This document shows, in pieces, positions 25,475 to 33,143 of a DNA stretch of 33,143 nucleotides (position 1 is the stretch's first letter; the number at the start of each line of letters is the position of its first letter). A model generated the notes under the pieces. The model was not told where the DNA came from and did no database searches. It was given only the letters and a program-made list of their open reading frames with translations. The stretch is from contig JAAUSO010000071.1 in NCBI GenBank assembly GCA_012033205.1, forward strand, positions 1 to 33,143, written 5' to 3'. The position numbers and the translations under genes were made by a program. This DNA comes from Richelia sp. SL_2_1 (GTDB taxonomy: Bacteria > Cyanobacteriota > Cyanobacteriia > Cyanobacteriales > Nostocaceae).

Positions 25475-27145
25475 ATGAAAACGCCACAGATAAAACTTCT
25501 GACAGAACCGTTTTTACAATTCCCCACTGAAAATTCCATCAAAGTTGTCTGGTTTACGGAGTTTATGGGTGAAGCACATTCTGTAGCATATGGTAGTCAG
25601 TTGCTTGAAAGTGTCTTTACTAAGAATATTAGATTGATTCATTTAAGAGAAGACCAACAATCGCGAGTAGGAAATCAAACCGCAGACGGACAAGTTTATC
25701 ATAAACCTGTTTTGAGAGAAATATGGCGACATGAAGCTAATTTAACTGACTTAATTCCAGGTAAACGGATATCTTATCGAGTCACAAGTATTGCAGAAAA
25801 TAACCAATTAATCAGTAGTAAGACTTATACTCTTGAACCAGCACCATTACCCGGTAAGCCATTAAAAATTTTATTGACTTCCGACCATCAAATCAAACCA
25901 ATGGTAGCAGCAAACTTACAAAAAGTTAAAGAAACCTTTAAGCAAATTGATGCAGTTTTCTTTGCTGGTGATTTAGCTAATATACCAGACCGAGCAAGTG
26001 AATGGTTTGATGATAATCGTGGAAATGCTTTTTTCCCTTGTTTGCAAGGACGTGCTAAGTATGTAATGGAATACGATGGTGTACAAACGACTTATACTGG
26101 AGGACAAATTATTCAAAATGCTCCAATATTTCCTTGTATTGGAAATCATGAAGTGATGGGACGTTTTAAGACGGGAAAAAGCTTGGATGGAGAATTTAAC
26201 GATACGATTCCTCGTCATATTGCACGAGAACTTTATGGAAAAGAATCATTAAAAGATAACTCTTTTAATACTGATACTTATGAACAAATTTTTAGTTTAC
26301 CCCAAACAGAAACCGGAGAAAAAGGTTATTATGCAATCAGTTTTGGTGATGTACGTCTGGTAGTTTTATATGTAACTAATATGTGGCGTTATCCTACTAC
26401 GGAAAATAACTGTAGAGGTAAATATGCCGAACCAAAAAACGAATTAAAAAATCCGGAAAATTGGGGATATGGACAGCATATTTACGAACCAATTTATCAA
26501 GGTAGCTCTCAATATAATTGGTTGGTTAATGAACTAAATAGCAGGGAATTCCAGCAAGCGAAATACAAAATAGTGATGTTTCATCATCCACCCCACACCT
26601 TAGGAGATAACATCATACCAGCTTATACCGACCCAGTGCAGATCATCGAACGGGATAATAATGGTAATATTACTTCGGTACGTTATGAATATCCTAAAGA
26701 GCAGGATTATATTATCCGTGATTTGATACCCCTGTTAGAAGCAGCAGGAGTACAATTAGTATTTTACGGACATTCTCATTTATGGAATCGCTTTGTTAGT
26801 CACAGTGGAATGCACTTTTTAGAAACATCAAATGTCGGTAATTCTTACGGTGCAGCATATGGAAATAGAAAGCGAAACAACGTACCCAATATTAATAATG
26901 ATAATTATACAGAAATTGGCAACCCCTACGGCTTAGAGCCAATTATACCCACAATAGCACCGTTGTTAGACGAAAATGGTCAGCCATTACCTTATATTTC
27001 TAGCAATGAAATTACCGTTTTTAGTATTTTTGATACGCAACAAGGAACTATAAGTAGTTATCGTTTTGATACTCGTAAACCTGATTCGGAAGTGATTAAA
27101 TTTGATGAGTTTAAATTGAAGGATAATGGGTTATATAATCACTGA
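25475..27145 (+). CDS. Calcineurin-like metallophosphoesterase with N-terminal FN3-like domain
   Basis: This 556-residue protein has, at residues 1-125, a beta-sandwich like the fibronectin-III domain of purple acid phosphatases (EPFLQFPTENSIKVVWFTE ... LTDLIPGKRISYRVTS). A calcineurin-like phosphoesterase domain follows with all metal-site motifs: D137/H138 (TSDHQIKP), GD at 165-166 (FAGDLANIPD), GNHE at 223-226, FHHPPH near 370 and GHSH near 430. It therefore should hydrolyse a phosphate ester, substrate unknown. Resemblance is to purple acid phosphatase or alkaline-phosphatase-D-like enzymes. Unlike most such enzymes it has no signal peptide from the ATG at 25475, so it is cytoplasmic or exported by an unseen route. 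A C-terminal ~60 residues (ISSNEITVFSIFDTQQGTISSYRFDT) form a closing strand segment. No ribosome-binding site is visible. Confidence 0.88.
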   Translation: MKTPQIKLLTEPFLQFPTENSIKVVWFTEFMGEAHSVAYGSQLLESVFTKNIRLIHLREDQQSRVGNQTADGQVYHKPVLREIWRHEANLTDLIPGKRISYRVTSIAENNQLISSKTYTLEPAPLPGKPLKILLTSDHQIKPMVAANLQKVKETFKQIDAVFFAGDLANIPDRASEWFDDNRGNAFFPCLQGRAKYVMEYDGVQTTYTGGQIIQNAPIFPCIGNHEVMGRFKTGKSLDGEFNDTIPRHIARELYGKESLKDNSFNTDTYEQIFSLPQTETGEKGYYAISFGDVRLVVLYVTNMWRYPTTENNCRGKYAEPKNELKNPENWGYGQHIYEPIYQGSSQYNWLVNELNSREFQQAKYKIVMFHHPPHTLGDNIIPAYTDPVQIIERDNNGNITSVRYEYPKEQDYIIRDLIPLLEAAGVQLVFYGHSHLWNRFVSHSGMHFLETSNVGNSYGAAYGNRKRNNVPNINNDNYTEIGNPYGLEPIIPTIAPLLDENGQPLPYISSNEITVFSIFDTQQGTISSYRFDTRKPDSEVIKFDEFKLKDNGLYNH

Positions 27146-27194
27146 CATATCCGACTAAAATACTTTTGCAGTTAAAGCAGTTAAAATTTATATC

Positions 27195-27224
27195 AGGTGC
27201 GTCATGCTATGGCAATAACGCACC
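27195..27224. repeat. GGTGCGT...ACGCACC inverted repeat between convergent genes
   Basis: GGTGCGT (27196-27202) and ACGCACC (27218-27224) form a 7-bp stem with a 15-base loop, lying against the stop codon of the methyltransferase-endonuclease gene and 50 bases after that of the phosphoesterase. It may serve as a bidirectional terminator; this GGTGCGT/ACGCACCCTA wording is also, as I recall, a dispersed cyanobacterial repeat. Confidence 0.6.
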
Positions 27225-29454
27225 CTATTGACTAATTAATGTATTTAATATATTATTCCACTCTATTTTATGAATAGTTTGTAATTCTTTATCTTGTTCT
27301 ACAAAATTAGAATAATCTTCAACAAATTTTTCCACTGATGTAATTAATCTTAAATAATATTTAAGTGTCGGGATAATTCCATTAATAATAACTTGACAAC
27401 CATGATTATTTGCAATGGATTCAATTTCTGATTGAATTTTTGCTTGATCTTCTTGTAGAATATCAGCCGAAGAAAGTATATAGTATCTTCTAGGACTATG
27501 TTTTAATATCTTATCTTTAGCATTCAGAATCATTTGCAGATTAATTGGTTTACCTTGCTTTATTTCTATAGCTTCAATAAGTTTTTTGTTTTTATCAAAG
27601 ATTTCTATATCTCCTGCTGTTTTAGAAGTTCTATCTGAAGCAGTATGACTACCTAAATCTTTTAAAATACAACCTTTATATCTCTCTAATTCTTGAGTTA
27701 ACCTTTGATAAATTGCGTATAAAGCTATCACAGGTAATTTAGAGCCTCCAAAGGTTTTATAGTTATGATTAAAGTGGGCTTCTAAACAATGCACAACTGT
27801 TATTATATTTAATTTCTCAGAATCAGCTAATTTAGTGATAGTAATTTGGTTAGCTTGTGTAGTTTGTTTGATTTGAGCAAGTAGTAATTTAGTAATTAGC
27901 TCTGTTTTTTCAGGATGATTCTCAACAAAATCAATAATACTTAAAAAAGCTTTTTTAACATCTTTATTATTAATTTTACCGTTGTAATTTAGAGTGTAAG
28001 GATAAGGCTGTTCTAAAGAACGTGTTAACCATCCGCTTTCTGCCATCGCAGGTAATCCTAATTCTTTGAGCGTAGGCGTAATATATTGAGTATCTATTGT
28101 TCTACCAGAAAATCCTTTAGGCATACTTGTTTGATGATATCTAATATCTTGGCTTGGTTCAATCATTTTATGTATTAATCGTGTTATTAATACTGTGTAA
28201 ACACCTTTTTGTCTAGAACAATTTTGAGCGATAATCTTAATATCTTTGAATAATTCTTCTGATACTTGAGAGTTAGTTTGCTCTAAATCTGATGATGCAT
28301 GATATATTTCCAACAATTTTTGTTTATGATTCATAGTATTCAATTCTAAAATTTGAAGTTGTAATGGTTTTAATTGATAAAAATTAATATCACGATTACA
28401 TATCTTTTCTTTTGATATAATTAAGTCTTGTTCTTCAATTTGAACTGCTAATTGATAAACCATGGGAACACACACAGAATTTCCAATTTGCTTATAACAT
28501 TCTGTAGGTGAATCATGTATTTTAAATGAATCGGGAAACCCCATGATTCGATAGCATTCTTGGATTGTTAATTTACGAACTTTATTTTCTTTAGGTAAAT
28601 AAATGAAAAATCTTCCTGATGTTTCCTGAGATGGAATAGTAGGATGAACTCCCTCAACTGAATAAATACGATTGGGTTGATGGTGTACTCTAGAAAGATG
28701 TTCTGTATTTGCTCTAACTCCTTTTCTCCAAGTTGTTTTATTATTTCTATATCCAATAAAAATTAATCCAGAAGGTTGTTTTTTCGGATTTTTGATTAAA
28801 GTATATTCTTGCTCATTTAAATATTCCAAATTCCCTTTCGGACAAAGATAATCTTCTAACTTTTTAATGGAATTATTTTTCGGAATTTTATTAAAATAAA
28901 TTTTTTACTTTTGGTTGCTAAAATTATAATTCTTTCTCTATTTTGTGGAAGCGAAAATTCTTTAGAATTAAGCACTTTATAATCAACTAAATAGCCTAAG
29001 TTTTCCAAAGAATAAATAATTATATCTAAAGTTCTACCCTTGTCGTGATGAAGTAAATGGTTTACATTTTCCAGAAGTACAACACTAGGCTGTTTAACTT
29101 GTATAATTTCGCAAATATGAAAAATAGTGTACCTCGTGTATCCTCAAAACCCTGTCTTTTTCCACAGATACTGAATGGTTGACAGGGAAAACCTGCGGTT
29201 AAAACGTCAAAATCTGGTATCTCTTTAATATTTAATTTTGTGATGTCACCTTTAGGCTTTTCTCCAAAATTATTAAAGTAAACTTCTTGACAAGCAGAAT
29301 CTATTTCACAAGAATATACACATTTATATCCAGCTTGTTCAAAAGCTAGTCTAAAACCTCCAATTCCAGCAAAAAGGTCGATAAATGTATGTTTTTGTTT
29401 ATTCACATTAAAATAATTATTCAACAGTCTTTTAATATAACAAAAATATGTCAA
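27225..29454 (-). CDS. C5-cytosine DNA methyltransferase in frame with a SacI-like restriction endonuclease domain, two frameshifts
   Basis: With one base restored at 29120-29124 and one near 28885-28906, three frames join into a 743-residue protein. Methyltransferase motifs are all present: I (DLFAGIGGF), IV (GFPCQPFS, nucleophile C91), VI (LLENVNHL), VIII (QNRERI), IX (LTIQECYRIMGFPDSF) and X (QIGNSV). It transfers methyl from AdoMet to C5 of cytosine. A ~365-residue C-terminal part continues in frame after a linker and from MNHKQKLLEIYHASSD resembles SacI-type type II endonucleases, with a PD-(D/E)xK site GDIEIF...EAIEIKQG (D, then E-x-K). So one polypeptide may carry both restriction and modification. 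Caution: one missing A near 28404-28413 would instead end the methyltransferase at TAA a few codons later and let the endonuclease start at ATG 28332-28334. The true number of genes is uncertain; recognition site unknown. Confidence 0.82.
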
Positions 29455-29560
29455 TCTAATTGATTAATCTGACATCTATACAAACAGTACTTTATCTTAA
29501 ATTAATCTCTAACCGACTAGCTTAATCTGTCTTTTTTTTATTTGTATCAAAATAAAGTAG

Positions 29561-30109
29561 TTATAAATCTGATTGATTCAACCATTCATCTTTTAGAATT
29601 TCAAATTCCAAGGTATCCCAATAGCGATTTTTAAAAAATTCGTTTCTAGGTAACTTGTGCGTAAATTTCATTCCTACTTTCTCTAATACTTTTCTTGATG
29701 CGGTATTTTCAGCAATACAATGCGACCAAATACGGTATAATTTTAACTTCTCAAACCCAAACTTTAAAATAGTGCTTGCAGCTTCTGTAGCGTAACCTTT
29801 TCCCCAATAATTTGGTGAAATTTCATAACCAAGTTCAGCTTCACTAGATTTGAACTTGTGTTTGCGAATACCGCAGTTTCCGATTAATTTATGCTCGGAT
29901 TTTAATATTAATGCTAATTGAAATTTAATTCGCGGTAGCTGTTTTTGTTCCTCTAAAAACATTTGAATAAAATCTTCTACATCTGCGCGATCACGATTTT
30001 CCCATTCACAAAATTGTAGATAGCGTGAATCGGATTGATAAGTCAAAACTTCTTGCCAATCTTCAATGATAAATTCCCTTAAAATTAATCTTTCACTGTT
30101 AATCAACAT
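29561..30109 (-). CDS. GNAT acetyltransferase, RimJ/RimL-like
   Basis: This 182-residue protein of the GNAT superfamily, Acetyltransf_3 type, begins MLINSERLILREFIIEDW, the usual N-terminus. The acetyl-CoA pyrophosphate-binding loop is YWGKGYATEAA (residues ~100-110), followed by KLYRIWSHCIAENTASRKVLEKVGMKF, the motif B/C region. Members acetylate N-terminal amines of ribosomal proteins, antibiotics, toxins or other small amines; the substrate cannot be told here. It is co-oriented with the HNH-type gene (26-base gap upstream) and the methyltransferase gene (downstream), so it may share their transcript. There is no toxin-antitoxin partner (no RHH protein) next to it, so a toxin role is unlikely. 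Confidence 0.88.
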   Translation of the reverse strand: MLINSERLILREFIIEDWQEVLTYQSDSRYLQFCEWENRDRADVEDFIQMFLEEQKQLPRIKFQLALILKSEHKLIGNCGIRKHKFKSSEAELGYEISPNYWGKGYATEAASTILKFGFEKLKLYRIWSHCIAENTASRKVLEKVGMKFTHKLPRNEFFKNRYWDTLEFEILKDEWLNQSDL

Positions 30110-30134
30110 TTACTAATTATATTATTTTTATCTC

Positions 30135-31112
30135 CTAATAAATACTATTTACAACAGCTACCGCTTGACAAAATTCGAGAAATTCTTTTTCTAAAAAATC
30201 TCTCTTTGCGTAGTTAGCCATGACGCTGATAAACTGTACATTTCCCCAAATATAGCCGTTATGAGAATCTATTCTGTCCAAACTCGCTGTTTTGGGATGC
30301 AATACATTACTATCCCATTCACTAGTTGTTTGATGATTATCTAAATTCCATCCTGTATAAGGACATCTACCACCTTGTTTTTCCCAAAGCAGTTTTAAAT
30401 ATTCTAAAGTAATATTACATTCACGTCCATTACTTTTGACTCTTCTTCTTGCAAGTCTATGATGTTGACGAAATGGTGAATATTCATCTCTTCTACTATT
30501 AGTTAAAACATTGTCCGAAACTTTTAAAAATTTATGCTCATCTATGGAATTATTACCCAAAATTTTGTATTTATAAACGTCGTGACAGAATTTTATTAAA
30601 TCTTGTTCGGTAAAAACATTTTTCGCAAAGTTGGCAATTATAGCCACAAATTGGATATTCTCAGGAATGTAACCCAATGAAGACTCTATACGGTCTACAC
30701 TCGCTCTATCTATTGTTAAAATTGTATTTTGATAATCAGTAGTGCTGGGTAATAAAACTAAATTCCAGCCAGTGTAAGGGCAAATTCCTTGTTGCTTTTC
30801 CCACAATTGTTTTAAATCCGCTAATGTGACAGAACATTCATGCTTTCTATGTTTTGCCGATTTTTTCATCACCTTCAGATGATTTCGGAAAGGTGAATAT
30901 TCATCTCTTCTTATTATGTTCCTTAAATAAGATGTATCTTTATTCGCTTTATCTCCAAAATTTGTTAACCCTTTAAACTTTCCAAAGCATGATTTGGAAC
31001 AGAAATGAAGTCTTCCTAATCTTTCACTTCTCTTAAACTCTGCTATTCTTTTGTTAAATTCTTTTTGACAACTTGGATTATGACAAGTCACAACTATTAT
31101 TGATGCAGGCAT
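30135..31112 (-). CDS. Protein with zinc-binding N-terminus and two tandem HNH-like nuclease modules
   Basis: This 325-residue protein starts with a likely zinc-binding unit with cysteines C10, C15, C38 and C42 (TCHNPSCQ ... FCSKSC). It is followed by two copies of one ~110-residue module: residues 69-183 and 208-320. Each runs RRDEYSPFRxH ... EC(S/N)(V/I)TL-x2-LK-x-LWEKQ-x-G-x-CPYTGWNL ... AS(V/L)DRI(E/D)S-x2-GYI ... N-x-QF-x4-AN-x-AK. The CPYTG...DRI...GYI..N.Q pattern is that of small HNH/endonuclease VII-like nucleases, normally single. DNA identity between copies is patchy, so the duplication is not recent. It lies next to the methyltransferase/endonuclease gene, so a nuclease role in restriction, or a homing-type enzyme, is plausible. 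The product and target are not known. ATG start, frame intact. Confidence 0.75.
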   Translation of the reverse strand: MPASIIVVTCHNPSCQKEFNKRIAEFKRSERLGRLHFCSKSCFGKFKGLTNFGDKANKDTSYLRNIIRRDEYSPFRNHLKVMKKSAKHRKHECSVTLADLKQLWEKQQGICPYTGWNLVLLPSTTDYQNTILTIDRASVDRIESSLGYIPENIQFVAIIANFAKNVFTEQDLIKFCHDVYKYKILGNNSIDEHKFLKVSDNVLTNSRRDEYSPFRQHHRLARRRVKSNGRECNITLEYLKLLWEKQGGRCPYTGWNLDNHQTTSEWDSNVLHPKTASLDRIDSHNGYIWGNVQFISVMANYAKRDFLEKEFLEFCQAVAVVNSIY

Positions 31113-31196
31113 TATTCGTAGTTTTTTAGTTTTTTAATTATGAAACTTTTTTTAAACTGAAAGAAGCAGTAATTTATAGCAAATCTAAATTCTCAT

Positions 31197-31240
31197 AAAA
31201 AAACACATTTATCAAGATATAAATTTACTTGATAAATGTG
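31197..31240 (-). terminator. Intrinsic terminator of tmRNA
   Basis: A perfect 13-bp stem, CACATTTATCAAG (31204-31216) / CTTGATAAATGTG (31228-31240), with an 11-base loop, followed on the minus strand by TTTTTTT (31197-31203). It lies 25 bases past the 3' end of tmRNA on the same strand. It also lies upstream of the HNH gene, so the tmRNA transcript should not run into that gene. Confidence 0.9.
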
Positions 31241-31264
31241 CTTATAATACATTAATAAATCTTA

Positions 31265-31642
31265 TGGAGCTTATGGGAATTGAACCCATGTCCGAAATGG
31301 GTATTCACCCCCGCATCGTTCACAGGTTTAGCCTCGTTTACCCTTAAGGCAGGGACCGTTCATTATCCCGAACGGTGGGATGCTTTGGTAAAGTCTTTTC
31401 TAACAAGTCCACCAAAGGGAACTTATTAGAGCATCCGTTGGGGGTTGCTCTCTAATCCTTAACGGAGTCAAACTAGAGAGAAGCGCACGAAAAAAGTTTA
31501 AGCAGCTACTGCTTGACGCTTGAATGCTACAATGTTGTTTGCATTTATTATTTGTTTTGAGCCTTGATTTACGAGATTTGACTCTCTCTCGACCTGAATC
31601 AACGAGCAGCTTTCACCACCCCGTCGAAACCATTAAAGCCCC
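31265..31642 (-). ncRNA. ssrA: Transfer-messenger RNA (tmRNA)
   Basis: This one-piece tmRNA is ~378 nt. The 5' end GGGGCUU and the 3' end AAGCUCC pair as the acceptor stem, with a tRNA-like T arm (GGUUCAAUUCC) at the 3' end; CCA is not encoded after the discriminator A. The 5' part carries GGUUUCGACGGGGUGG. The tag reading frame (31498-31542) encodes ANNIVAFKRQAVAA then UAA, close to cyanobacterial tags (ANNIV...VAA). With SmpB it rescues stalled ribosomes and marks the nascent protein for Clp degradation. The resume codon GCA is preceded by an AU-rich stretch as expected. Flanked by a promoter (-10 at 31659-31664) and a terminator (31197-31240). Confidence 0.96.
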
Positions 31643-32557
31643 ATGTGCTTCATATCCTATTATAGTGCGGATTTTGCAAATGTGCCACTAAACTGAAATT
31701 ATGACCTTTTGACACTCTCAGGGTTAAAACCACGCTCGATTCTGCGGACAGAGTAAAACTCTCGCTGCGACTGTCAAATGTCGCCTAGACGCTCAAAACT
31801 ACTACCAACCAAGGTGTAGAGATTGCGCTTACTTTTACTGATCTTGCAGCTTTCGGAGTCCATCACTAAGCCAATTCGGTACGCTCTGCAACCTGCCATT
31901 GTTCGCTCCTTGCTTGTCATACTGCCATCAGGCTTAAAACTTGACCGTTGTTTCAGGGGAGCCGGGATTTCTCCGTACTAGGATGCTTCAACACGTAGAT
32001 AGTTATTCTTACTCAGCACCTAATTTTAGCACAAACACCACGGTGGTTAAAACCACCCGTGTCGCTTTCCTCCCAAGTCTGAAGACGTTGGGCTTCCCGC
32101 TTGCCGCGTGTTTCTTGTGAAAGGTTTATTTCTGACAAAAAAGGCAGTCCCGATGAAAAACAATTTTCACCACCAATTGTCCAAGTCTTAATATTTTTCC
32201 GACTGCCGCTCATCTCAAAGAGATGGTTCTGTGCCGACTGCCCATTGCCGACTTAGAAGTCAGAGGGCAGAAGGTAGTTACATTCGGACTGATAGACACA
32301 AAAATTCAAGTGTTATAACTACCTGTAAATTCTACGTAACTGTTTATAGGTAACAAAAAAATAAGTAATTAGTTGATTTTACTCAATTGACGTTTGGGGG
32401 AAAATCGCTTAATTATATAGGGCAACACAAATAGGAAACTAGAAGTCTATCAAAATATCAGCTTCAAAGCTCCGATCGCGAAATTATGTCATAAAATACA
32501 CGTTACCTAATAGAAGTGTATTGGGGTTAGTTACTTTTTTTCATTTTATTAGTAAGT
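31643..32557. other. Hairpin-rich unassigned region between tmRNA and the glycosylhydrolase gene
   Basis: About 900 bases with no firm gene. A 66-codon minus-strand frame (32013-32213) has no recognised family; it may be a remnant 3' end of a transposase gene or simply part of an RNA. On the same strand, a hairpin CACGGGTGGTTTTAACCACCGTG lies at 32039-32061. The 12-mer GGTTAAAACCAC occurs at 31722-31733 and again at 32045-32056, and GGCTTAAAAC near 31932 is a near-match. Short GCAGTCGGC words at 32207-32256 have a 7-base step. Between 31690 and 32060 the sequence is notably more GC-rich and structured than the AT-rich spacers elsewhere, resembling a structured RNA or the 3' end of an IS200/IS605-type element; neither is proven. 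No RNase P RNA signature was found. Confidence 0.35.
31659..31664 (-). promoter_or_regulatory. tmRNA -10 element
   Basis: A perfect TATAAT on the minus strand, 16 bases upstream of the mature 5' end of tmRNA. No good TTGACA lies 16-18 bases further upstream; the best match there is poor. Confidence 0.65.
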
Positions 32558-33143
32558 ATGTCTAAACGTGCCTTGAATGTTGCAAAGCCAAAGTTAATTT
32601 TACAACATTTGTTAGCAGTAATTTTCAGTACAAGTTTGCTTGTTCCTAATCTAAAAAGTCAACCAGCAAGCGCACAAGTAACCAGATATTGCCATATATC
32701 ATCCAGCGCAGCCCAAGAAAAAGAGCAATTGCGGTTGTTAGCCCAAAAAGGCGATCGCGATGCAGAAAGACGTTATCAGCAGTTGGTGAGAGAACATTCG
32801 CGAGCAGTACAGGACTGTCGTAGACGCACATGGCCCCAAGTGCAAGCGATTTGGTTGCGCTTGTATCCCTGCGACGTTCAAGCGGGTTCGCTGCAAAAAA
32901 TCATGGATAAGGTTGTCAACCAAGGCTACAACCAAGTTTATATAGAAACTTTTTTTGATGGGCAAGTACTGTTACCAGCAAGTACTAATAATACAGCATG
33001 GCCTTCAGTAATTCGGACTCCAGGTCAAGAAAACACCGATTTATTGGCGCAAGCCATCCAAAAGGGCGGGAACGGGGATTAAAAGTATACTCTTGGATGT
33101 TTACTACTAATTTCGGCTATACCTATGCTAAACGTCAAGATCG
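32558..33143 (+). CDS. Family-10-like glycosylhydrolase, N-terminal part, single-base frameshift, truncated by window end
   Basis: The N-terminus carries a signal peptide (about residues 1-40, hydrophobic LLAVIFSTSLLVPNL and a likely cleavage near SAQV). A coiled-coil-prone Arg/Glu/Gln-rich stretch (residues ~48-90) precedes PQVQAIWLRLYPCDVQ, the start of a TIM-barrel domain, with GYNQVYIETFFDGQVLLP. The frame breaks at QKGGNGD; restoring one G in the G run at 33063-33065 gives QKGRERGLKVYSWMFTTNFGYTYAKRQD, continuing the barrel strand and running off the window. This resembles bacterial 'family 10 glycosylhydrolase'-like proteins (YngK/GHL type), which hydrolyse cell-wall or capsular sugars; substrate unknown. 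Exported, probably periplasmic. The break is again a single lost base. Confidence 0.78.

Noticed and set aside
27145-31265. Complete genomic island with attachment sites at tmRNA
   Set aside because: No second copy of the tmRNA 3' end and no integrase gene were found in the window.
32013-32213. C-terminal end of a TnpB-type transposase
   Set aside because: Hairpins and a short basic frame are suggestive, but no RuvC or zinc-finger motif and no element ends were found, so it is not called as a mobile element.
31690-32215. RNase P RNA (rnpB)
   Set aside because: A GGAGGAAAGCG-like string on the minus strand resembles the P4 region, but the expected GAGGAAAGTCC and the ACAGAA partner are absent.

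Overview
The window looks like chromosome from a filamentous, probably heterocyst-forming cyanobacterium of the Nostocales type. The reasons are many HIP1 octamers (GCGATCGC, for example near 1244, 7964, 10840, 11866, 17862 and 32753), an AT-rich background, intergenic tandem repeats that almost all have a 7-bp period, a cyanobacterial-type tmRNA tag, NdhB, a glycine-rich RRM protein and a HetP-like small protein. No CRISPR array, rRNA or tRNA gene was seen.

Layout. 1-8229 holds housekeeping genes: ndhB (-), an RRM RNA-binding protein (-), topA (+), a small protein overlapping aroQ (+), and an ADP-ribosylglycohydrolase-like protein (+). 8444-11041 is a membrane HD phosphohydrolase of the PgpH (c-di-AMP phosphodiesterase) type. 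11109-13521 is a small redox module: a TetR regulator diverges from a Rieske oxygenase, with a palindromic operator just downstream of the oxygenase promoter, and a b561-type cytochrome converges on the oxygenase. 13600-14187 carries a HetP-like gene and a possible small transcript ending in an intrinsic terminator. 14932-22256 is a three-gene envelope cluster: a DUF11/SdrD_B-like exported protein, a large Ig-plus-beta-barrel outer-membrane protein, and a glycine-rich DUF11 exported protein. 22446-25031 has a Cys-rich small protein and two parts of an amino-acid ABC importer (NatG/NatF type, both -). 25475-27145 is a metallophosphoesterase. 27225-31112 is an accessory, defence-like block on the minus strand: a C5 methyltransferase in frame with a restriction-endonuclease-like domain, a GNAT acetyltransferase, and a protein with two tandem HNH-like modules. 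31265-31642 is tmRNA (ssrA, -) with a clear promoter and terminator. The window ends inside a family-10-like glycosylhydrolase gene.

Key caution. Six otherwise intact genes (ndhB, aroQ, the ADP-ribosylglycohydrolase-like gene, the glycine-rich DUF11 gene, the methyltransferase twice, and the terminal glycosylhydrolase) are each broken by loss of a single base, usually in a short homopolymer. Restoring one base at each site gives full-length, conserved proteins. Seven losses and no gains in 33 kb point to sequencing or assembly error more than to decay. I annotate these as genes with a frameshift, not pseudogenes. The same error mode could also have created the methyltransferase-endonuclease fusion.

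The most interesting places are the fused methyltransferase/endonuclease with its duplicated-HNH neighbour beside tmRNA, the three-gene surface cluster, the TetR-operator-controlled Rieske gene, a palindromic insertion in the HD phosphohydrolase coding region, two genes whose start codons sit directly against AACTGTC repeats, and an unexplained hairpin-rich stretch upstream of tmRNA.
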